Notes: a model not told the origin generated them from the sequence alone. A stretch of 64,000 nucleotides of DNA from Phocoena phocoena (GCF_963924675.1 NW_027077402.1:2108001-2172000), one strand, 5' to 3'. Shown: positions 10,386 through 23,499, numbered from the stretch's first letter. Numbers and translations are program-made.

Positions 10386-11400
10386 TCAGGACAGTCAGTG
10401 AAGCCACTGAGGATATACCTCCAGTAGTTCCTAAATCCTACACCCTGCTGGTCATTCTACCAACCACCAGGACTTGGTATTCTGTATTAGTCTTCACTGA
10501 TGCCTTCTTTTGTATTCCATTAGTCCCAGAGTCACAAGAAATTTTGGCTTGTGAGTGACAGGACTCAACATACAACTAAAACAATACTTCCAGGCTGTCT
10601 TGCCCCAAGGGTTCAAAAATTCCCACACCATCTTTGGGGAAAGCTCAGCTAAAGACCTAAAAGTTCTACCTCTGGAAAAGGAAACACTCCTTCAATATTC
10701 AGACGACATTCTGATCGCCAGCCCTACTAAGGAGGCCTCAGAACTACCAAGCCAATAAAGGATAGAAGTTGTCCACGAAAAAGCTCAAGTATCACAGACT
10801 ACGGTGACCTGCCTGGGCTTCATTCTCACAGAAGGTCGGAGAAGCCCATCCCAGGAAAGGGAAGAAACAATTTACAGCCTTACCCCTTTCTGAAACTAGA
10901 AGACAGCTTAGGGGTTCCTGGGGAAGCCAGGGTTTCCTGCCTCTGGATCCCTAACTACAGTCTACTAGCTGGGCCTCTATATGAAACACTGAAAGGAAAA
11001 GATGATCCTTTTGAATAGAATCCAGAAGTGGCCTTTCAAGAATGGAAAGAGCAGTCAATTCAGACCCTTGCCCTGGAACTCCCTAATTTAGCTAAACCCT
11101 TTGACCTTTACATTCCTGGTGAAAGGTGAATCGCCATTGGAGTATTAGTGCAAAAACTGGGACCACTTGAAATGGAACAATGCAAGAATGCCATCCAGGT
11201 AGGATAAACTATGGTCACCAAGGGGCTTGGCCCACCGCCACATCTGGCCAAGATACTGGTGGTATCTGAAAACCTGGAAATCAGCAGCCCAAAAGGCCAC
11301 CTCCCTTCTAAGGGAAATGGACCCCACGTGGTGATCCTAACCCCCAACCATGCCCTGAAGTTGCAGGGTTTGCTCCGTGGGCACACTGACCTCGATTGAG
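10386..11400 (+). pseudogene. Endogenous gammaretrovirus-like pol remnant (RT to RNase H region)
   Basis: Conceptual translation shows the reverse-transcriptase domain in order. A DAFF block lies near 10498-10509; the residue aligned with the usual motif A aspartate appears to be valine. 'LPQGFKNS' lies near 10600, and 'QYSDD' near 10700 takes the place of the usual YVDD-type active site. A thumb/connection-like stretch (LWIPNY near 10940-10960) and an RNase H-like stretch to about 11400 follow. In-frame stops occur (for example after 10551 and at 10756-10758) and frames shift, so it cannot make Pol. The family is class I (gamma-like) by motif resemblance; a finer name is not justified. No gag, protease or integrase is clear. 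Confidence 0.8.
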
Positions 11401-12189
11401 GAGGCCCTCCAACTCCAACCTCCAGAGAGATAACCGGGGGCAACGGGGCACCATGACGACCCATGTGACCATCACTTGACCTGGAGTTTCTCTCATAAAA
11501 CAACAAGGGTGTGTCCCAAAAGAGTAGACTACTGCTTGCAGTACTTACTGTACCCAGAGGGGAGCTAATAATCTTGGCGGGGGAACCGTATATCATGCTG
11601 TCACCATAGAAAAGCCTACAGACACCCTGATGATGGTGGCCAATAAGACCGGCTGGACTCCTGTTTACTTCCAAAGGCTCTTGACTCAGTGACCATCATG
11701 ATCCTTCATCACCACTGACCCTGGACTGTCTGGGAGCTGAGCGGGCAGGATCCTGACACCTGGTGCTGTTTTTACGTTAATTCAGGGGCCTAATGGAAGA
11801 AAGCGCAGACTGTTGGTCAGAGCATCTAGGCTGGCAGAAACGGTCAGTCAGAGCATCTAGGCTGGCAGAAACGGTCAGCCTAAGGTGGCCGAACAAATGT
11901 GGGGCGGAGTGAAACTGGACCTCACAGCGCCACTGCACATCTCCTTTCTGGACCCTTAAAGGTCATTAGAATCTATAACACTTCCAATACTGGTGCTCAG
12001 GTGGACGAGCAGGGAGGCAGGAGGCCTGGGGACAATCAACGTCACCTGGAGGCTGCTGGGGAGAAGTTCTGACCCTCGCCCACGGGTATGAAGCCTCCTA
12101 ACTCAGCACTCAGCAGTTACCGAAGAAGGGTCTGCACCCGCAGCACTCCAAGAATGAGGAAAGGGACAAAAGGCAGAAGAGAAGTTTGT
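11401..12189 (+). other. Sequence downstream of ERV pol, origin uncertain
   Basis: Lies between the pol remnant and the LTR-like block, so it may be decayed 3' proviral sequence. I recognise no envelope motif. A purine-rich stretch near 12150-12190 could be a polypurine tract remnant. Confidence 0.4.
11816..11877 (+). repeat. Perfect 31 bp tandem duplication
   Basis: Two identical 31 bp units, 11816-11846 and 11847-11877, containing agcatctaggctggcag. The absence of any mismatch suggests a recent slippage event in otherwise old sequence. Confidence 0.92.
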
Positions 12190-12625
12190 CCCAGGCAAAG
12201 CCCCTTAAAAATGCCTGGGAGATAAAAATAGAATCTGGGCAATAAAATAAAGTCTAACCATTTTTATCCTTTGTGCTTTGTCTAATTTCAGGTGCTCCTA
12301 GTGTCCCGCATACAGAGGTTCCACACCCGGCACTTCAGACCAGATTTCCTAGAGCAGAATGGCTCGATGACACTTCAGCTCCTGGGGCCCAGTTCAGACT
12401 CCGTGACATAGAGCCTGAGCTGCAGCCAACCAGGTCCTCGAGAGCTCAGCCCCCTCCCTCCCAGTGACTCTGACAGGATCTCTACACAGCAGCCCAGCCC
12501 ACAGCCCACAGGGTAGCACCTCTCCATTCTCTGATCAAAATATAAAGTTTCCTTTGCTTTTGAACCAAACTCAGTCTCGATCTATTGGCTCCAATGACAC
12601 TGGGCAGGGGGACACTTGTTGGCGT
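12190..12625 (+). mobile_element. LTR-like block, probably from the same ERV
   Basis: The right part has the arrangement of a gammaretroviral LTR R-U5 region: a tataaagtttcctttgc segment at 12541-12557, then an actcagtctcgatctattgg segment, then gggcagggggacactt ending near 12620. The left border is not defined. Position downstream of pol in the same orientation supports a 3' LTR. No second LTR was seen for comparison. Confidence 0.45.
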
Positions 12626-12977
12626 CCACTCTGGAGGATCAGTAACAGAAATTGAGAACATTGTAACTTCAATGAACAGATGTGTGAGCCAAACTGTAAT
12701 TAACATAGAACAGTGTATAAGGCTCGGGTAAAATAAGATGTTTCTAACACTTCCATTTGATATTTCCATCACTTTCTTATAAGCAAGTTCAGTGAAAAGG
12801 TTTGTCTTCTTTGTCAGGTCAATATTAGAGAAACAAAGTGATTTCTTTCCAAGGATGTACATCTAATAATCTTGGTTAAAGCTTCAATCTTGTTTTAAAT
12901 GCTTTTGCATTGAAAATGATACCTCTCTTTCAGCTCCCCCATTTCTGAGAAGCATAAAATCTTATAATTTATTATTA
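12626..12977. other. Non-satellite AT-rich sequence, nothing identified
   Basis: No repeat family, gene or RNA signal that I can support. The minus-strand open stretch at 12482-12862 crosses from the LTR-like block and has no recognisable domain. Confidence 0.5.
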
Positions 12978-13150
12978 CCAAAGGGAAATGGTAGGAGGAG
13001 GGATAAATTAACAGTTTGGGATTAACACATACACACTGCTATGTATGAAATCATCAGCAAGGAACTACTGTATAGCACAGGGAACTACACTCAATATTTT
13101 GCAATAACCTATAAGGGGAAATGATCTGAAAAAGAATAGATATTTTTATT
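12978..13150 (+). mobile_element. L1 3' UTR fragment
   Basis: Reads the L1 3' UTR in sense orientation: the ggagggataaatta block near 13000, ttgggattaacacatacacac near 13016, ctgtatagcacagggaacta near 13068 and aacctataaggggaaa near 13106. Both ends are truncated. Confidence 0.88.
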
Positions 13151-13299
13151 GACATCATCCATCAATGACAGTAAAAATGGAATCTAAGGGAAGACAGTGG
13201 TGAGTGCTTCTGAACCTGAAGACTTCAATCATCTAAAGTTTGGACTCTGCCTACTTCCCAAGGCCCTTAATGAACATATGTGTAGCCGTAGCTTAAAAA
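13151..13299. other. Short non-satellite spacer
   Basis: Between the L1 fragment and the first traces of satellite. Nothing recognisable. Confidence 0.5.
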
Positions 13300-14765
13300 A
13301 TTCCCCAGTTTGGGTTGCGGAGAGACACTGATATTGAAAATCCCCTGGTGTTCTCCTCACATGAATGGGACCCTTCCTACACCTAAAACATGCCTGTCAC
13401 ACCCAGAGGATGGTATACCGTCTGATCGGGAAAAGTTTGGAAAAGGCATCTCATCTCCTCATCTCTTGGTGCTAGGGTTCACCACTCCAGCGTCTTTACT
13501 AACAGTCTCCCCACTTGGAGATGTCAGCACTGTCAACATCCTGTTGCATACAGTTTGGAATTTGTCCAGAGGATGAAGCAGAAGGAGGAGGAACAATGAG
13601 AGACAAGTCCTAGGTGTTCGGACAGGCACATGCCACTCTAATTTCCAATCAGGAAGACGAATTGACCAAAGGCTAGGGTTGCCCATGGAAACAGAATAGG
13701 GCTTGAGGAATCCTGATGCTTTGTGGCCAGTTCCCATAAACACAAGTTGGAAAATGGAACTCAGGGGCACAAAAATTCACGAAACTGCAGAATTGAAAAT
13801 ATCTATCACTGAAAAATGTCTTGAGGAAAGTCAGAGAAAAGGACTTGTAAGCAACGGAGAATGGCAGGAAAGGGATTGGAAGAGGTAGAAAGGACTCGCC
13901 ATTAAGCACAAGAAAAGGGGCTGAACATTGCCAACATTGCAGTTGGCCAAAAAGGGTGTATGCGTCTTTTTCTGTATATATTCAAGAAAAGGGCATACAC
14001 TTTTTTAGCCAACCAAACAGGTGGGCACTGGAAATCAATACTACAAAACATATCACTTTGCATCAGTCAGAAGAGCCGTCCTCATAAAGCGTAAACACCA
14101 GAAATGCAGGACAGGGCAAGGAGAAAAGGGAGCCCTGTGAGTCTTATAGTGGAAATGTATATTGCCAACGGTCACTCTGGATAAGTCTATTGTGTTTACT
14201 AAAGCATCTAAAAAATGAGCTACCGAGCACAGGGCACTTGCACTCATGGACGTATATCTTGGGAAAAACAAAAATCGAGAGGACACAGGCACCCCAATGT
14301 TTACCACCTCTCTGTTTAAAAGATCCTCGACTAGGATATAACTTAAATGTATCTGCAGAGAAAAAACGGACAGAGATGTGGTGCTTATGTAGAGTGGAAT
14401 ATTACTCAGCCTGGAAATCAATGAAATACGGCCAGTTATAACAACTCCAGAGGAGTTACGTGTGATCATTCGAAGTCACATAATTCAAAAAGAAAAAGAC
14501 ATAAGATATCACTAATACATGGAATGTTAACATGGCTACACATGAACTGAATTACAAAAGAGAAGAGGGTTTCAAATTAAGAAAACCAACTTATGCTTCC
14601 TTAAGGGGAAAGGTGAGTTGGGGTGCTGCATAAAACCAGAGATTGAAATTAGCACAGATACCATTCCATAAGCCAAATATGTAATAGTCAAGACCTACTC
14701 CTTGCTCAACGAAATGGACTCAACACGCCATATTCAACGCCTAAGAATATACCGGATTAGTAAGA
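13300..14765 (+). repeat. Strongly diverged satellite monomer at the array edge
   Basis: Collinear with the monomer from about position 280 to its end, but with many substitutions. Similarity rises from left to right, and after about 14580 it is close to core monomers. It contains a decayed palindrome at 13943-14013 and an L1-derived part with L1-like states such as gatgtggtgcttatg and tggaatattactcagcc near 14373-14411. The left border is approximate. Confidence 0.85.
13943..14013. mobile_element. Decayed palindromic MITE in the edge monomer
   Basis: Arms ttggccaaaaagggtgtatg and ...ttttttagccaa pair imperfectly around tatatatt at about 13976-13982. It is the same element as in the core monomers, with several arm mismatches. 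Confidence 0.65.
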
Positions 14766-16512
14766 ATTTTAAAACCCATGGACTTATATGTCTCCGTAAG
14801 AGAATCAAGCGCGTGTACGGCGGCATAAACGAAGCAGTGAAAATCCGATAAATCCCATTATTAAAATAAATTTCAAAAACAAAACACAATGACAGTGAAA
14901 TAGGTAGCAATTCTTAAATAATTCACTCAGGGCATGTGATGCAACCTGGATTTACCACATCTACACCCAGAGCTGGTTGAGACATAAGGCTGGACACTTC
15001 AGGCTGATAGCATTGGTGAGTTTCGGTGAACAAATGCAGATCCTTTGAAGTCATACTGCATGGTACACATTCCAAGGGTCCCAACTCTCCAGGTTCAAGG
15101 GATTCTTTCTTCAGCTAAAACATGCATGGGAAACCCAGAGTATGGTCCACCGTGTGATTAGGAAACGATTTAAAATGCATCTCAGTTTTCGTATCCGCTT
15201 CCTCGGGTTCACCATTCCAGACGGTTTACTAACACTCTCCCCGCTTGGAGAGTCAGTGCCTTTAACCTCCTGTTTGGCACAGCTTGCAATTTCTGCGCAA
15301 GATGAACAAGAATAGGGAGAACCAATGAGAGACTAGCTGTAGGTGTCTGCACGGGCAAATGTAAGGCTCATTTCCCACCAGGAAGAGGAATTAACCAAAG
15401 GCTCAGCGTGCCCTGCCGGAAACAGATTAGGGCCTGAAGCAATCCTGCGGTTTTGTGCCCAGCTCACAAGAAAACGAGTTGAAGAAAGGAGCTCAGGGGC
15501 ACTGTAATTCACAAACCTGCAGAGTTATAAATGACAGCTATCCTCCAAAAATATATTGAAGTAAGCCTGCGAAGGGGACTTGAAAGCGGGGCAGAATTTC
15601 AGGAAAACGATTGCAGGGGGTAGACTGGAATTGCTCTGAAAGCATAGGAAAAGAGGAAGAACGTCGACAATGGTGCACTTGGCCAAAAAGTGCGTATGCA
15701 TTTTTTCCTGAATATATTCAGGAAAAAACGCATACGCCCCTTTTCGCAAACCAAGCAAGCCTGTAAAGGAAATCTGCACTACAATGAAGTCTAACTGCCC
15801 CCTGGGCAAAAGGGCCATCTGAAAAAAGTGTAAAATCCAGAAAGGTAGGACAGGACATGGAGAACAGGGAGCCTTGTTATGCTGATTGGCAGGATGTAAA
15901 TTGCCAACAGCCACCCTGGAGAAGTGTATGGTGTTCCCTGAAACCCATAAGAAACAAAGCAACACAGCCTATGGCACTTCCACATATGGTCCCAAAGATT
16001 ACGGAAATTAAAATCTAAAACAGACAGCCAACCCAATGTTTGGGACGGCTGTGTTCACAAGAAGTTCATCTACAGTACCAGGTAAATATCCCAGAAAGCA
16101 AAAAATGGATAAAGAAGTTGTGGCACGTACGTGCAATGCAATATCACACAGCAATGAAATCTGTGTCATCAGACCCATAGCGGCATAGTGAGTGGATTCA
16201 GGTACGGTGATTCTACGTGAACTACGTCACACAGAAAAAGAAACATCATAAGATATCACTAATACACGGAATGTAAACTTGACTACACATGAACTGAATT
16301 ACAAAAGAGAACAGGGTCTCAAATTTAGAAAACCAACTAGGGCTTGCTTATGGGGAAAGGTGCGTTGGGGTGCTGCATAAAACCAGAGACTGAAATTAGC
16401 ACAGATAACATTCCATAAGCCAAATATGTAATAGACAAGACCTACTCCTTGCTCAACGAAATGGACTCAACACCACATATTCAATGCCTAGGAATATACC
16501 TGACTAGGAGGA
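14766..16512 (+). repeat. Satellite monomer 1
   Basis: Subtype A, beta. The most diverged complete monomer. The palindrome at 15679-15751 has a damaged right arm (ccccttttcgcaa). Its left arm equals the complement of the right arm of monomer 3. Confidence 0.93.
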
Positions 16513-18258
16513 ATCTTAAAACCCATGGATTTATATGTCTCCGTAAGAGAATCAAGCGTGTGTACAGCGGCATAAACGCAGCAGTGAAAATCCGATAAAT
16601 CCTATTATCAAAATAAATTTCAAAAACAAAACACAAAGACAGTGAAATAGAGAGCAATTCTTAAATAATTCACTAAGGGCATGTGATGCAACCGGGATTT
16701 ACCACAACTGCACCCAGAGCTGGTTGAGACATAAGGCTGGACACTTCAGGCTGATAGCATTGGTGAGTTTCGGTGAGCAAATGCAGACCCATTGAAGTCA
16801 TACTGCATGGTACCCATTCCATGGGTCCCAACTCTCCAGGTTTAAAGGATTCTTCCTCTGACTGAAACATGCATGAGAAACCCAGAGTATCGTCCACAGT
16901 GTGATTGGGAAACAATTTAAAATGCATCTCAGTTTTTGTATCCTTGTCCTCAGGTTCACCATTCCAGATGCTTTACTAACAATCTCCCCGCTTGGAGAGT
17001 CAGTGCCTTTAACCTCGTCTTTGGCACAGCTTGCAATTTCTGTGCAAGGTGAACAGGAAAAGGAGAAGCAATGAGAGACTAGATGTACGTGTCTGCACGG
17101 GCAAATGTAACACTCATTTCCCACCAGGAAGAGGAATTAACCAAAAGCTCAGCGTGCCCTGCTGGAAACAGATTAGGGCCTGAAGCAATCCTGCGGTTTT
17201 GTGCCCAGCTCACAAGAAAGCGAGTTGAAGAAAGGAGCTCAGGGGCACTGTAATTCACAAACCTGCAGAGTTATAAATGACAGCTATCCTCCAAAAATAT
17301 ATTGAAGTAAGCCTGCGAAGGGGACTTGAAAGCGGGGCAGAGTTTCAGGAAAACCATTGCAGGGGGTAGACTGGAATTGCCCTGAAAGCATAGGAAAAGA
17401 GGCAGAACGTCGACAATGATGCACTTGGCCAAAAAGGGCGTATGCGTTTTTTCCTGAATATATTCAGGAAAAAACGCATACGCCATTTTTGGCCAACCAA
17501 GCAAGCCTGTAAAGGAAATCTGCACTACAATGAAGTCTCACTGCCCCCCGGGCAAAAGGGCCATCTGAAAAGAGTGTAAAATCCAGAAAGGTAGGACAGG
17601 ATATGGAGAACAGGGAGCCTTGTTATGCTGATTGGCAGGATGTAAATTGCCAACAGCCACCCTGGAGAAGTGTATGGTGTTTCCTGAAACACGTAAGAAA
17701 CAAAGCAACACAGCCTATGGCACTTCCACTTATGGTCCTATAGCTTACGGAAATTAAAATCAAAAACAGACAGCCACCTCAATATTTGGGACGGCTGTGT
17801 TCACAAGAAGCTCGTCTACAGTATCAGGTAAATATCCCAGAAAGCAAAAAATGGATAAACAAGTTTTGGCACGTACGTACAATGCAATATCACTCAGCAA
17901 TGAAATCTGTGTCATCAGGCCCGTAGCGGCATAGTGAGTGGATGCAGGTACGGTGATTCTACCTGAACTACGTCACACAGAAAAAGAAACATCATAAGAT
18001 ATCACTAATACACGGAATGTAAACTTGACTACACATGAACTGAATTACAAAACAGAACAGGGTCTCAAATTTAGAACACCAACTACTGCTTGCTTATGGG
18101 GAAAGGTGCGTTGGGGTGCTGCATAAAACCAGAGACTGAAGTTAGCAAAAATAACTTTCCATAAGCCAAATATGTAATAGACAAGACCTACTCCTTGCTC
18201 AACGAAATGGACCCAACACCACATATTCAACGCCTAGGAATATACCTGACTAGGAAGA
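16513..18258 (+). repeat. Satellite monomer 2
   Basis: Subtype A, beta. The palindrome at 17425-17496 has one arm mismatch. Confidence 0.94.
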
Positions 18259-20004
18259 AACTTAAAACCCATGGATATATATGTCTCCGTAAGAGAATCA
18301 AGCGTGTGTACAGCGGCTGAAACGCAGCAGTGAAAATCCGATAAATTCCATTATCAAAATAAATTTCGAAAACAAAACACAAAGACAGTGAAATACAGAG
18401 CAATTCTTAAATAATTCACTCAGGGCATGTGATGCAACCGGGATGGACCACATCTACACCCAGAGCTGGTTGAGACATAAGGCTGGACACTTCAGGCTGA
18501 TAGCATTGGTGAGGTTCGGTGAGCAAATGCAGACCCTTTGAAGTCATACTCCATGGTACCCATTCCATGGGTCCCAACTCTCCAGGTTCAAGGGATTCTT
18601 CCTCCAGCTAAAACATGCATGGGAAACCCAGAGTATCGTCCACCGTGTGATTGGGAAACGATTTAAAACGCATCTCAGTTTTCGTATCCTGGTCCTCGGG
18701 TTCACCATTCCTGATGCTTTACTAACACTCTCCCCGCTTGGAGAGTCAGTGCCTTTAACCTCCTCTTTGGCCCAGCTTGCAAATTCTGTGCAAGATGAAC
18801 AGGAATAGAAGAAGCAATGAGAGACTAGGTGTAGGTGTCTGCACGGGCAAATGTAACGTTCATTTCCCACCAGGAAGAGGAATTAACCAAAGGCTCAGCA
18901 TGCCCTGCCGGAAACAGATTAGGGCCTGAAGCAATCCTGCGGTTTTGGGCCCAGTTCACAAGAAAGCGAGTTGAAGAAAGGAGCTCAGGGGAACTGTAAT
19001 TCACAAACCTGCAGAGTTATAAATGACAGCTATCCTCCAAAAATATATTGAAGTAAGCCTGCGAAGGGGACTTGAAAGCGGGGCAGAATTTCAGGAAAAC
19101 GATTGCAGGAGGTAGACTGGAATTGCCTTGAAAGCATAGGAAAAGAGGCAGAATGTCGACAATGATGCACTTGGCCAAAAATTGCGTATGCATTTTTTCC
19201 TGAATATATTCAGGAAAAAATGCATACGCACTTTTTGGCCAACCAAGCAAGCCTGTAAAGGAAATCTGCACTACAATGAAGTCTCACGGCCCCACTGGCA
19301 AAAGGGCCATCTGAAAATAGTGGAAAATCCAGAAAGGTATGGCAGGATATGGAGAACAGTGAGCCTTGTTATGCCGATTGGCAGGATGTAAATTGCCAAC
19401 AGCCACCCTGGAGAAGTGTATGGTGTTTCCTGAAACACGTAAGAAACCAAGCAACACAGCCTATGGCACTTCCACATATGGTCCTATAGCTTACGGAAAT
19501 TAAAATCAAAAACAGACAGCCACCCCAATATTTGGGACGGCTGTGTTCACAAGAAGCTCGTCTACAGTATCAGGTAAATATCCCAGAAAGCAAAAAATGG
19601 ATAAAGAAGTTGTGGCACGTACGTACAATGCAATATCACTCAGCAATGAAATCTGTGTCATCAGGCCCGTAGCGGCATAGTGAGTGGATGCAGGTACGGT
19701 GATTCTACGTGAACTACGTCACACAGAAAAAGAAACATCATAAGATATCACTAATACACGGAATGTGAACTTGACTACACATGAACTGAATTACAAAACA
19801 GAACAGGGTCTCAAATTTAGAAAACCAATTAGTGCTTGCTTATGGGGAAAGGTGCGTTGGGGTGCTGCATAAAACCAGAGACTGAAATTAGCACAGATAA
19901 CTTTCAATAAGCCAAATATGTAATAGACAAGACCTACTCCTTGCTCAACGAAATGGACTCAACACCACATATTCAACGCCTAGGAATATACCTGACTAAT
20001 AAGA
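18259..20004 (+). repeat. Satellite monomer 3
   Basis: Subtype A, with the intermediate state ggctgaaac. The palindrome at 19171-19242 has changes in both arms that preserve pairing (gtatgca with tgcatac) and one remaining mismatch. Confidence 0.94.
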
Positions 20005-21752
20005 ATCTTAAAACCCATGGATATATATGTCTCCGTAAGAGAATCAAGCGTGTGCACAGCGGCCGAAACGCAGCAGTGAAAATCCGATAAATCCCATTAT
20101 CAAAATAAATTTCGAAAACAAAACACAAAGACAGTGAAATAGAGAGCAATTCTTAAATAATTCACTCAGGGCATGTGATGCAACCGGGATTGACCACATC
20201 TACACCCAGAGCTGGTTGAGACATAAGGCTGGACACTTCAGGCTGATAGCATTGGTGAGTTTCGGTGAGCAAATGCAGACCCTTTGAAGTCATACTGCAT
20301 GGTACCCATTCCATGGGTCCCAACTCTCCAGGTTCAAGGGATTCTTCCTCCAGCTAAAACATGCATGGGAAACCCAGAGTATCGTCCACCGTGTGATTGG
20401 GAAACGATTTAAAATGCATCTCAGTTTTCGTATCCTGGTCCTCGGGTTCACCATTACAGATGATTTACTAACACTCTCCCCGCTTCGAGAGTCAGTGCCT
20501 TTAACCTCCTCTTTTGCACAGCTTGCAATTTCTGTGCAAGATGAACAGGAATAGGGAGAACCAATGAGAGACTAACTGTAGGTGTCTGCACGGGCAAATG
20601 TAACACTCATTGCCCACCAGGAAGAGGAATTAAACAAAGGCTCAGTGTGACCTGCTGGAAACAGATTAGGGCCTGAAGCAATGATGCGGTTTTGTGCCCA
20701 GCTCACAAGAAAGCGAGTTGAAGAAAGGAGCTCTGGGGCACTGTAAATCACAAATCTGCAGAGTTATAAATGACAGCTATCTTCCAAAAGTATATTGAAG
20801 TAAGCCTGCGAATGGGGACTTGAAAGCGGGGCAGAATTTCAGGAAAACGATTGCAAGGGGTAGACTGGAATTGCCCTGAAAGCATAGGAAAAGAGGCAGA
20901 ACGTCGTCAATGATGCACTTGGCCAAAAAGGGCGTACGGGTTTTTTCCTGAATATATTCAGGAAAAAACGCATACGCCCTTTTTGGGCAACCAAGCAAGC
21001 CTGTAAAGGAAATCTGCACTACAATGAAATCTCACTGCCCCCCGGGCAAAAGGGTCATCTGAAAAAAGTGTAAAATCCAGAAAGGTAGGACAGGATATGG
21101 AGAACAGGGAGCCTTGTTATGCTGATTGGCAGGATGTAAATTGTGAACAGCCACCCTGGAGAAGTGTATGGTGTTTCCTGAAACACGTAAGAAATAAAGC
21201 AACACAGCCTATGGCAGTTGCACTTATGGTCATATTCCTTAGGGAAATTAAAATAAAAAACAGAGAGCCACACCAAAGTTTGGGACGGCTGTGTTCCCAA
21301 GAAGCTCGTCTACAGTACCAGGTAAATATCCCAGAAAGCAAAAAATGGATAAAGAAGTTGTGGCACGTACGTGCAATGCAGTATCACTCAGCAATGAAAT
21401 CTGTGTCATCAGGCCCGTAGCGGCATAGTGAGTGGATGAAGGTACTGTGATTCTACGTAAACTACGTCACACAGAAAAAGAAACATCATAAGATATCACT
21501 AATACACGGAATGTAAACTTGACTACACATGAACTGAATTACAAAACAGAACAGTGTCTCAAATTTAGAAAACCAACTAGTGCTTGCTTATGGGGAAAGG
21601 TGCCTTGGGGTGCTGCATAAAACCAGAGACTGAAATTAGCACAGATAACATTCCATAAGCCAAATATGTAATAGACAAGACCTACTCCTTGCTCAACGAA
21701 ATGGACTCAACACCACATATTCAACGCCTAGGAATATACCTGACTAGGAAGA
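20005..21752 (+). repeat. Satellite monomer 4
   Basis: Subtype B, alpha. The palindrome at 20919-20990 has left-arm variant gtacggg and right end gggcaa. Open 107-codon remnant of the L1 frame at 21097-21420. Near-identical to monomer 6. Confidence 0.95.
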
Positions 21753-23499
21753 ATCTTAAAACCCATGGATTTATATGTCTCCGTAAGAGAATCAAGCGTG
21801 TGTACAGCGGCATAAACGCAGCAGTGAAAATCCGATAAATCCCATTATCAAAATAAATTTCAAAAACAAAACACAAAGACATTGAAATAGAGAGCAATTC
21901 TTAAATAATTCACTAAGGGCATGTGATGCACCCGGGATTTAACACATCTACACCCAGAGCTGGTTGAGACATAAGGCTGGACACTTCAGGCTGATAGCAT
22001 TGGTGAGTTTCGGTGAGCAAATGCAGACCCTTTGAAGTCATACTGCGTGGTACCCATTCAATGGGTCCCAACTCTCCAGGTTCAAGGCATTCTTCCTCCA
22101 GCTAAAACATGCATGGGAAACCCAGAGTATCGTCCACCGTGTGATTAGGAAACAACTTAAAATGCATCTCAGTTTTCGTATCCTGGTCCTCGGGTTCACC
22201 ATTCCAGATGCTTTACTAACACTCTCCCCGCTTGGAGAGTCAGTGCCTTTAAATTCCTCTTTGGCACAGCTTGCAATTTCTGTGCAAGATGAACAGGAAT
22301 AGGGAGAACCAATGAGAGACTAACTGTAGGTGTCTGCACGGGCAAATGTAACACTCATTGCCCACCAGGAAGAGGAATTAAACAAAGGCTCAGTGTGACC
22401 TGCTGGAAACAGATTAGGGCCTGAAGCAATCCTGCGGTTTTGTGCCCAGCTCACAAGAATGCGAGTTGAAGAAAGGAGCTCTGGGGCACTGTAAATCACA
22501 AACCTGCAGAGTTATAAATGACAGCTATCCTCCAAAAATATATTGAAGTAAGCCTGCGAAGGGGACTTGAAAGCGGGGCAGAGTTTCAGGAAAACCATTG
22601 CAGGGGGTAGACTGGAATTGCCCTGAAAGCATAGGAAAAGAGGCAGAACGTCGTCAATGATGCACTTGGCCAAAAAGGGCGTACGGGTTTTTTCCTGAAT
22701 ATATTCAGGAAAAAACGCATACGCCCTTTTTGGCCAACCAAGCAAGCCTGTAAAGGAAATCTGCACTACAATGAAGTCTCACTGCCCCCCGGTTAAAAGG
22801 GCCATCTGAAAAAAGTGTAAAATCCAGTAAGGTAGGACAGGATATGGAGAACAGGGAGCCTTTTTATGTTGATTGGCAGGATGTAAATTGCCAACAGCCA
22901 CCCTGGAGAAGTGTATGGTGTTTCCTGAAACACGTAAGAAACAAAGCAACACAGCCTATGGCTCTTCCACTTATGGTCCTATAGCTTACGGAAATTAAAA
23001 TCAAAAACAGACAGCCACCCCAATATTTGGGACGGCTGTGTTCACAAGAAGCTCGTCTACAGTATCAGGTAAATATCCCAGAAAGCAAAAAATGGATAAA
23101 GAAGTTGTGGCACGTACGTACAATGCAATATCACTCAGCAATGAAATCTGTGTCATCAGGCCCGTAGCGGCATAGTGAGTGGATGCAGGTACGGTGATTC
23201 TACATGAACTACGTAACACAGAAAAAGAAACATCATAAGATATCACTAATACACGGAATGTAAACTTGACTACACATGAACTGAATTACAAAACAGAACA
23301 CGGTCTCAAATTTAGAAAACCAACTAGTGCTTGCTTATGGGGAAAGGTGCGTTGGGGAGCTGCATAAAACCAGAGACTGAAATTAGCACAGATAACTTTC
23401 AATAAGCCAAATATGTAATAGACAAGACCTACTCCTTGCTCAACGAAATGGACTCAACACCACATATTCAACGCCTAGGAATATACCTGACTAGGAAGA
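21753..23499 (+). repeat. Satellite monomer 5
   Basis: Subtype A, beta. The palindrome at 22666-22737 has left-arm variant gtacggg. Near-identical to monomer 8 from about 21915 on. Confidence 0.95.

Noticed and set aside
9847..10407. 186-codon minus-strand frame rich in proline and glycine
   Set aside because: It runs through the three-copy GC-rich tandem repeat, which explains its length and internal repetition. No domain or codon signal.
11108..11674. 188-codon minus-strand frame
   Set aside because: Antisense to the ERV pol RNase H-like region and downstream sequence, with no recognisable domain.
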